Positions 36,439 to 47,200 of a stretch of 64,000 nt of DNA are shown piece by piece; position 1 is the stretch's first letter; the number at the start of each line of letters is the position of its first letter. The notes beneath the pieces are model-generated. The model saw only the letters and a program-made list of their open reading frames with translations. It was not told where the DNA came from and did not search any database. The DNA comes from Hemibagrus wyckioides. Its lineage: Eukaryota; Chordata; Actinopteri; Siluriformes; Bagridae. The position numbers and the translations under genes were made by a program. Location of the stretch: assembly GCF_019097595.1 (NCBI RefSeq), contig NC_080714.1:22036259-22100258 (forward strand), given 5' to 3'.

Positions 36439-39400
36439 CCAACCCATGTGTGTCAATATTGGCATTCCTACAGGACTTTGTACAACCTCTCTGTGACAAC
36501 ATAACAGTACTGAATCTACCGTAATGTTTGACAAGATGGATAAAAAACAGAGCAAGTAATCTTACATTTACTTATTTATACTGGTATTTAAAGGCATGCG
36601 TTCCAAACTGTTTATCACGCCTAACTGCAGATTTGGTTATTCAAATGCTGAAAAACCTCAAACTGTGATACTTGGAAACTGCGATCTAAACATCCTCATC
36701 CATCATTATGTGTGTGTATGTGTGTGTGTGTCTGGGTGCAGAATATACCTATTGTCCTGACAGTACACTCGCTTACATGCATGCATTTATTTATATATTT
36801 ATTAATAAAGATATCTCATATTTGATATCTCTCATAAGTGTGAGATTAGGCTAAAAAACAAAAAAGCCAGATATTCCTCATCTTCACTAAGGTTGGCCGT
36901 TCAGATTATGTGTATAAAGTTTACCTGAATAAAAGCGATGGCCAGTGTGCGGAGTCTCACTGTGGACTCGCCGGTCCGAGAGAGAAGACATGGCCAGATG
37001 TGCTCTACACAGTAACTAATCTCAGATCTTCCCAGCTGGTGAGAGGATGCAAACTCCTTCAGAATCATCCTCAGCAGCTTTATTGATGCCTGGAATACCT
37101 GCACAAGACAAGAACCAATGCATGGAGCTGTAGAGCCATATACAAGCTTCATGTACACTACAGTCATTACAAATATTTCTCTCATACAAAAGAAATAAAG
37201 TATTTAATCATCTACTATTTATAAATATTTCAAAACAAAACAGTCACCATCTTTAATATTCAATTCTGCTGGTTATGGCCAGCCTGCTCTAATTATAAGA
37301 CTTGGAGATTTTTATGATAAAGAGACAGAACCTTTTTTTCTACCCATAGAAGTACTACTGAATATCATGGAATATAATGTGTTGCTTTTCTTTTGTACTG
37401 TGCCAGTCTGTTACTGTACAAAACTGTATTGAAACATATGAAATATTTTGTCAGCACATCATATCAGTCAGATTTAACTCAGAAGATCTCTCAGTATTTC
37501 TTAATAAAAATAAAACAGATCTAGCAAGTTGTTTAGTTGGTGAGCTGCAAATAAGCTCAATAGTTCCACAGTTCTGGAGCAGTACATCAAATATCCAAAT
37601 TACTAGACAAACCTTTAGGTCATAGCACCTGCACTGCTAAGCTAGGGAGCAAGCAAATATTTGTCATGAACAAAATTACGCTTGTTTTGCAATAAAACAC
37701 TGCAAAACTCATGTACTGCAGTTACCTCAACTGTGTTTACCTGTGATGGCGTATGATGCAAGAACAACAGCAGTCACAAACAAGCTTGTAAACTACTGGG
37801 ATGGCAGTTTGCATATTCATAAAGCTGGGACTGACTTAAATCTGATTGGTCAGAATTAGCAGAAATTCTGCTCCAAGGCAAGTTACAGGTTTCTATTAAT
37901 AAGGACATCTATGGTGCATGTTCCACATAGAAAGAAGTAAGAACAGAAAATTTTGTAAGGAGATAGACGTCTGCAGAATCTGTGCTTTGTATCAGTCAGA
38001 GAGTATTTTAGATCAAAGGGCTTTATCATTTTTCGGTATTTTAGTTATTTTTATATATAGATTAAAAATTGATTTAAAAAAAAATACGTTACTCTCTACT
38101 CTACTTTTTTTTGTAATTTAATGCTAGAATATTCTTGTGTTATAAGTGGAATGAAAAACTTGCGAATGTGCTGTTGTAATGTGCTAGCAATCAGGTCAGC
38201 AAGAATAGTAGGAGTAATGCAGAACTCCACTGTGTAAACAGAGGGTGTCCCACTGGGTAATGGACATCCTCTCCAAGGCCGACAACTGGACCGGACACCA
38301 ACCCCCTACCATGCTGTCCCACAGGGAAAGTCTCCTCCTCTTGGGCATTAGTTAGCCATTAACAAAAGACAGTTAATTATATGCTTTTAGATTTTAAACA
38401 TTAGGAATTTGTTACTTAGTGACATGCTTCTCCAGGAAGTTACCTAGTAACCTGGGCAGCAGCTGGGCATTCCTAGTGGCACGAGATGGTTAAATATCAA
38501 ATGGTATTTATATCAAATACAACATCACATGGTCATTGTTGTTCACAGAACCACAGTTACATAGGGAACTACACTCAAATAATGTTTTGTAAGACTGAAT
38601 TGTCATGTAATGTTTGATAATGCTCTCTCAACGTCAGTCCCTGAAGGTAGAAACAATGAGACATAACCTGATTCATCAACCCATGATAACCTCTATATTC
38701 ACAAATGAATAAAGAGATCAGCAGGGATTTGACAATGGGTTTTTGCATTCATTCAATTCAATTCACTCAACAGTGCAACATCAATGGTATATGAAAACCT
38801 ATTCTTAAATCCCATTAGTGGTTACCAGTATCTATAAATATTGTTTTATTACTCTTATCTTAGACCAACATTCATCATATCCAATAATGGAAACCCACTG
38901 TATTGTTATTCTTATATTCTCCTGCTATAATACACCTCGTGTGTGTTGTGGCTAGGAAAATGAACTGGACTGAGCTTCCCCACCGCATAATTGACAATAA
39001 AAGAAATGACATGCTAGATTTGTTATTATTTTTAACATATCATGGAACGTCTCAAAAGATGTTTTAACATTGCTTTTAAAATAGTTAGCCATAACTTTTA
39101 ACTATAGGAACTGAACTTTTAGCAAACCTGAACTAAAACTAAAAAAAAAAGGGGAAAAAATGATCAGGTCATGTTCTCTATGTATTTCATGAAAAAAATA
39201 CACTTTAAACTGGTAATACTGCCACTCACAGAAAACTGTCCGATGAAATAAAGTACAATGAAATAAACAGGACAACAGATACACTGAGGCCAGACTCACG
39301 GATGACACTTTATCTGTAAGTGCTTTCTTGCAGAGGAACACTGCTGCTCTCATCATGTTCATCAGATCAGCTTTAGGGGCTCCTGGTGAAACCTCTGCTA

Positions 39401-42400
39401 GTTTCTTATACACTGCTAGTAAAGAACCTTCCCTATAGGACCATGTTTTTGAGTAAGCTCCAGCCACCTGAGGGAGAAAAATGGCAGCATCAACAATATA
39501 GTCCAGTTCTGGATGAGCTGAAGCCAGCAATGAGGAAGTAAATGGCAATTTGGTAGTAAAACTGAAAATAAGAAATAGTGCTATATTTTAATGTCCACCT
39601 GCTTTGAGTCAATAGTTTATGTGCATTTATTATGATAAATGCATATATTATGATTTTGTAATATAAAACTTATACATTTATAGTTTGTATACAGAAAAAC
39701 AACAGAATGCTCTCGAAAAAGCTTCTCATCATAGAAAATCTTTTTTATTACAATAAATGCTATATTTTACTGTTTTTAATTTCACTGTAAGACATTTTAT
39801 AAGCCAAGTTTGCTCACCAGACTATCTCCATAGACCTCTATGGGCAAAGCAGCTTCTCTCTGGGCTTTCTCCGACAATGGCTCTGGTTCTCCAGTGACTC
39901 CAGGACTGCATGGGCTACCTGAGTCCAGTGGAGCAAGCGTTTGTTCGGCTTGAGGTTGCGTCTGATTGTCGGATTTCTTCCTCAAGGCTGGTAAAGGCCT
40001 CTCATCATATGGCAAGGAGCTGACCTTAAACACATATACATGTACACAGTCGTTGTTGTTACTGACAGTTTTTAGCGTTTTGAGAAGTATGACCTTGCTA
40101 TACCACAGCGCTCCTAAATTCTCAAACCTGATTCTTAAACAGGAACTCTGCAAGTTTCACAGGTTTATATGAATGTGTTTCTTCGTGACGTGTTGTACTT
40201 CTAGATATATATAGTATATTAATAAATATATTTATAATGCTTACGAAATTGCAGTTTTCTAAGAGGAATAAAACACTTTGGGATGTGATATTCGAAAATG
40301 ATCAACATTGGCTGGTGACATTAAGCCTCATCACACCATCCTGTTCTTGTTTATCTTCCTATAACAGCACATCCCATTGTCTTTCCTTTTAATAATTTCA
40401 TTTTATTCATTCTAACCTTCTTATCATTTGATTTCCTAATGAACAAAAACTGGCTGTGACTAATGGGAACAGTAGTCAGGTCAGGTCAGCTTTTCATGTT
40501 GTGAATTGATATTATAAAAAGGTGGAGCTAGGTGCAGACGGTAGGAGCGACTTTTAGTTCAGGTGCACTCTAACAGATGGAAGAAGCCTCTGTCATCCAC
40601 ACACCATGTGTATGGCACAGACAGCTTGTAATATGAGACTGAGGAGGGCGACACAAAAGAAAGCACTGAGACAAAAAGATAATAGGCATGAATCTTACGA
40701 TATACTTAGATCTAAGCACAAACACTAATATATTTTAATATCAATTTTATGTCTATCCCTAATCTACTGTATACTCTCCAGGAACAGGCAGAGAAAACAT
40801 GTAAACTAGATTAGAACAGGAAGTAAACCATCCAATGAAGTTAATCATCTCTGGTGCAGTGTACTTTGTCTAACATATATTAGACAGTGTATTTTGTAAA
40901 GTTTAGTGTGTAAAGTAAGTGTATAAAGTCTAAAAAGTGAATGTGTACTTATTCTGAGACTCACGTCAATCTTTGGAAGGCGAGGTGGTGGTGTGTGTGG
41001 TTTTGTTGCACTTGTGCGTTCAGGGCTTGTTGGTTTTGGTGTCATTTGCATGTCCTCCAATAAAAACCTTTCCTGGTTCCTCTTCTTTGTTGTTTCCGAG
41101 AGAGGCATGGAATGTTGGCGTGGACGAACACTCTCAGAGGGAAAGCTACAGTCAGACGCAGTTTCTGTCATTCTCTGGATCTGTAATGAAAGTAAATCTC
41201 AGCTATTAACCTCCATTAACATCACATAATAAAATAAATGAACCATGCTGTTAATTGCTATGTAGAATTAAACATACATGCATAGACATCTTTGTGTAAT
41301 GTCCTGGCTCCTTTAATGTATAAAATAAGAATTCTTTCAAAGAACTTTCTTTCTTTTTTTTTTTTTTTTTAAAGCTGCTTATCGTAAAATATTATGCACT
41401 TCTTAATTTCTGTATATTGTCTTATTGGCTTAAATATGTATTTGAATACCACACAGATATGCCAAACATTTTTACGGCATGTTATTACCCCTTTATAGCT
41501 CAATTTAATGCAAACCAAGTTTTTAATAGCAGCTATAAAAATGAAATAATTTCTTCAATGAGGAGTGCAAAATCTGTGGTACTGAATTACAGTAGCGCAA
41601 TATTTTTACATGATTCAGCCATTTGCATATGATATGTATCACAAAATGTGTGTCTGCCATAAAAACATTAATGCTACATTTTTGTAACCTGTTTATTATG
41701 TTTGTTGAATACCAACAAACAAATATTAACATCCAATCTGTTACTGTCAATAACTATGATGTTGTCCTATGTTATAAAACTTTTGTTACTCTTGGAAAAG
41801 TGAACTGTGTCTTAATTTATTATGAAAGGAATATCATACTGCTTTATTTCCCAATTGTTGTGGCTGCATAAATAGTGGAAAGAGATGGATGGGATTAAAC
41901 AAATATAGATGATTGTGTCCACAAAGGGAAAATGATGTTTGGATGGATTGGCTCTGTAGTAAGTCTTACCTGGCCCATATCGAGGAGGTCATGTAGCTCC
42001 AGTTGCTGGTAGACTCTGAGTCTGTAGGCCTCCATCTGCTCTTTCTTCTGCTTGGCTGTGTCATAATCCTCCCTCTCTATGGCACTGTGTTTCTCCACAT
42101 CATACCTGCCCAAACACTCCCCTACCTATATCAGAAAAATCATAGATATGTGAAGATACACACATACACCTACTACATACAATACCATTGAAAAATGTAA
42201 GCGCATCCACACACTCTCTTTTTTCACATTTTTATATCAATAAATTAAAGCATCAAAGGCATGAAATAACACATGAAATTGTGTGATGACAAAAATGAAT
42301 TAAAAATATTGTATAATCTTATAGAGAATGTTGATACTATCTTTATACACTCTTCTTTCAAGTACATTTAAGTTTTGGATATAAATAAGATAAGATAAAT

Positions 42401-44189
42401 AACAAACCACATTTGCTATTTATATTTGTCTTACACACAAAATTTGTATGGGAATGTGTATGATTAAATGGACAATGGAAGACACTGTCTATATCAAAAT
42501 GTACCAAAACTTGTTCTTTATTTCCTGTTCGTTTTATGAATAAAAGATAACCGTGCTTCAATTCCTGCCAGCAGAGATTTAGACTGATGATATCCTTAGT
42601 CTGTGACCTAGTGAACCAGTGTTTTTCATGTATTATGTAGTCACGGATAGAGACTTTAAAGCACTTTTGTACGTCACTCCGGGATAAAGGCGTCTGCCGA
42701 ATGCTGTAAATGTGCCACAACATGGTGTGTGCTTTCCCAAACAAGGGACTCACAGCACAATCCAGCTAATTTAAATTAAGCTCATAACATACATGTGTGA
42801 CATAACACACTCCTAGGAGAATGCTAAGCACACAGGTTTGTCCTGTGACCATGTAGATAACAAAGAAGATACACAACTACAGAGCTTGATCATGTTACAA
42901 TGTCTTCTAACTCTCTCTCTCTCTCTTTGTGTATATACACTATATTGCCAAAAGTATTCGCTCACCCATCCAAATAATCAGAATCAGGTGTTCCAATCAC
43001 TTCCATGGCCACAGGTGTATAAAATCAAGCACCTAGGCATGCAGACTGTTTTTACAGACATTTGTGAAAGAATGGGTCGCTCTCAGGAGCTCAGTGAATT
43101 CCAGCGTGGAACTGTGATAGGATGCCACCTGTGCAACAAATCCAGTCGTGAAATTTCCACGCTCCTAAATATTCCACAGTCAACTGTCAGCTGTATTATA
43201 AGAACGTGGAAGTGTTTGGGAACGACAGCAACTCAGCCACGAAGTGGTAGGCCACGTAAACTGACGGAGCGGGGTCAGCGGATGCTGAGGCGCATAGTGC
43301 GAAGAGGTCGCCAACTTTCTGCAGAGTCAATCGCTACAGACCTCCAAACTTCATGTGGCCTTCAGATTAGCTCAAGAACAGTGTGCAGAGAGCTTCATGG
43401 AATGGGTTTCCATGGCCGAGCAGCTGCATCCAAGCCATACATCACCAAGTGCAATGCAAAGCGTCGGATGCAGTGGTGTAAAGCACGCCGCCACTGGACT
43501 CTAGAGCAGTGGAGACGCGTTCTCTGGAGTGACGAATCGCGCTTCTCCATCGGGCAATCTGATGGACGAGTCTGGGTTTGGCGGTTGCCAGGAGAACGGT
43601 ACTTGTCTGACTGCATTGTGCCAAGTGTAAAGTTTGGTGGAGGGGGGATTATGGTGTGGGGTTGTTTTTCAGGAGCTGGGCTTGGCCCCTTACTTCCAGT
43701 GAAAGGAACTCTGAATGCTTCAGCATACCAAGACATTTTGGACAATTCCATGCTCCCAACTTTGTGGGAACAGTTTGGAGCTGGCCCCTTCCTCTTCCAA
43801 CATGACTGTGCACCAGTGCACAAAGCAAGGTCCATAAAGACATGGATGACAGAGTCTGGTGTGGAGGAACTTGACTGGCCTGCACAGAGTCCTGACCTCA
43901 ACCCCATAGAACACCTTTGGGATGAATTAGAGCGGAGACTGAGAGCCAGGCCTTCTCGTCCAACATCAGTGTGTGACCTCACAAATGCGCTTCTGGAAGA
44001 ATGGTCAAAAATTCCCATAAACACACTCCTAAACCTTGTGGACAGCCTTCCCAGAAGAGTTGAAGCTGTTATAGCTGCAAAGGGTGGACCGACGTCGTAT
44101 TGAACCCTATGGATTAGGAATGGGATGTCACTTAAGTTCATATGCGAGTCAAGGCAGGTGAGCAAATACTTTTGGCAATATAGTGTATA

Positions 44190-44232
<43 letters not shown>

Positions 44233-47200
44233 CATACATACACATATATAATATTTTTATTGTTTTCCAATAAAACACATGAAATTAGTCTGATTACAAA
44301 ATATTGCAAAAGAACAGGACATGCTGACATGTTAGAGTTTAGAGTTAGAAATAATGATTTTGATGGAAATGATGAACGTTTTCTTCAAACTTTGCCTTCA
44401 TAACAAAAAAACACCTTTTATAGCAATTACAGCCTGGGCATTCTAGCTGTCAATTTGTCAAGATAATCCACAAGATGGCTTGGCTGATGGAGTCTTCCTC
44501 CGTAGCTGAAATCAAGCTGAAATATGCAAGTGATCCCAAACTTTTGAGTGGAGAAACTGATTATTTTGCAGTGGTTTCTTTTTTTTCCCCCCAGAGCTGT
44601 ATATTTGTTTGTTCCTTGAGGTCTTCAGAAACAATTTCAAGAATCATTTACATAACAGAAGTAAAATTCCTGGAATGTTGCAAGTCATGCAATCTTCTGC
44701 CCTAGCCTTAATTTGACTAAATCAGATAAGCATGTTCTTTGTGTTAAGCGAAGTATTAAAAGGCAAAGCAGGCAGACCTATTACCGTTAAAATTCCATAG
44801 GACCTAGTATTTTAAAAGACTGTTGCATAAGCACCTGTTCAGTTGTGTTTGTTGAACATGAGAAAAAGAAAGCTGCACAACTACTGATCTTAGGAGAAAA
44901 AAAACCCAGAATGCACCATGCTACAAGCGCAAATGTGAAAAACGTGCTACAAGTGCATGTGTCATTTTTTTTTTTAAGACAGATGAACTAATAGAAATAG
45001 AAAGTTTCCCAGTAAAGAAAGAAGAAACATATTACAAAAGTGGCAACAAACATGCCACTGGTATGCAAATACATGTAAAAAGAAAGTTTTGTGAAGCATC
45101 ACTGGTGAAGTACAGTCTAGCCATGTCTATTACTGTGATCTGTGTCCAAAATCAAAGGAAGCAAGTCCCTCATAAACAAGACAAATTAAAATTCAGAATT
45201 AAAAATCAGACAAAACTGAAAACAGCAGGCACCACTGTTTTGACATGGTTCCTACAGAGATGTGAGCAACTTCAGAAATGACTAGTTGAGGAGATGATTG
45301 TGAGATGGGACTATAATAAGCATGAGAAGTTTAAATTATTTCATTATGGTTCAGGGGAAATTACCTTCTGTAGATCTGCTATGGCCTGTTTGAGCTTTTT
45401 CGCCAGATGGTATCTCTCTAATCGGACCATTTCTTGTTTCTTATTGTCCAGGAGGCGAATGATATGGGCAACCTCAGGATCCTGATACATATCAAACGCT
45501 AAGTCATCCAATGGCGAGACAGACTCATGTGTATACCTGCAGACACAGAAATGGTCTTTAAGAGCTTTAACAGAAAAGCAGATGTTTTTTTCTTCTTTCA
45601 TTTCTCTCAAAATAAACCCATCATGTTCAACACAAAAGATCCATTTTAGCCAGAGTGGGAAAAAAGTACACAAATACAACAGAACCTTTACCCTAAATAA
45701 GAGCCATCCAGCGAGGAGCTGTGCTGTGTGCTACTAATGTACTGATCAATCAGCTGATCTCTGCTTGGCTGAAGGAAAACAAGGGCAAAGTAATAAACAT
45801 GGGTACAAATAACGTTCCTGCAGTCAGAAAAAAAACACAGTCTTGAAAATAGACATTACGTAGTTGTTTAAAGATCTTATGAATGTTAACCTGAACATAT
45901 CTAATTGGTAACTCAATAGCAATATAATCCATATAAAAGTATGTGCAAGATATTTTAACTGTTCATCTGGCATTAATATATATTTAGATAAAAATCTTGC
46001 TTCTTTTATAAAGGAGTATTATCTACATACATGAAAGGTTATACCCATGTTCTATGTATTTTACTATTACTAATACTATTTTACTATTACTATGTGCTTA
46101 CTAATACTATGTATTTTTATCTCAGGAATTTCTTTGCCCTTTGTTGCCTTGTATTTCAATTTCAAGTTCATGCCACTATTATTGTTTGAATGCCTGGCGC
46201 CTTTCTGACCCAACATTAACAAATATAGATATTATTACTGACCGAAAATATAAGAAACTGACCCTCTGGCAGATATCTCTAAATATAGAGATTACCAGAA
46301 CACAGAGGAGATTTTTAGGGAAGCAAAACCAGAATATGTGAGAAAAACAGAGAGCAAACTGAGAGTGAAAGAACTCATCGATGTCCATTCAATGTGGTTT
46401 AATTTCAAGTCAGCTTGGGTCAGATTTCCGACTGTAATAAAATCATCCTATAAATTTACTCAGAATAATTCCAGAGTCTTGTAGAAGCTAAGGCACTTAG
46501 CGAAGCTGTATTGGTGTCACATGGTGGGCCAGCATCTTACCAAGACTCAAGATGGCAGTTTTTTTTCCTTTAAGTTATCACTTGTCTGGATATCACATAC
46601 ATAATATACCTATCTGTCTGGAGGTTTCGGAATTCTGATTATAAGCTTAAACAGTCTGCACCACCTGGTGGCACTAAGGTGTATTTCATGCTTTTAAATT
46701 CACTTACTATTGGGGTGCTATCACTGCAGTCCACCGGGTCGCCTAATATATTTATAGCCACCAATGCGACCTGGAATTAGAGGGGGAGAAAATAAATCCT
46801 GAGAGATTATAATAGTAGTATTTTTAATTAAACAGGAAATAAGCAGATGGTTTGAGTCACGAGAGAATTTGGGATCCGTTCAAATCTGAATGGACTTCCA
46901 CATGTCCATATTAGCTGCGGTCATACAGATACTGTAACATTGGTAATAGCAATCTACAGTCTTTTTTGAGTATTACACTGGATCACAGAGTACAGATGAC
47001 TGTGTTTTTCTAAATTACTGTATTGCATTGATCGAAAAAAACAAAAAAAATGAATATGGGTTGATATTTATGTTTTTTAAAAGAAGATTTAAAACATACA
47101 GAGACTGGAACGTATATAGCACAATCACAATACATCTTTTTTTTTAAATCCATAAACCATACTTGCATGCTGGATAAATTCATCCAGAAGTTGGATGAAG

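Noticed and set aside
42838..43071. N-terminal extension of the transposase (78 codons)
   Set aside because: It runs through the terminal repeat and into flanking CT-rich sequence; the family start is the ATG at 43072.
43395..44165. Open frame of 256 codons antisense to the transposase
   Set aside because: It is a shadow of the Tc1 gene; the same shadow appears in the copy at 48265-49014.
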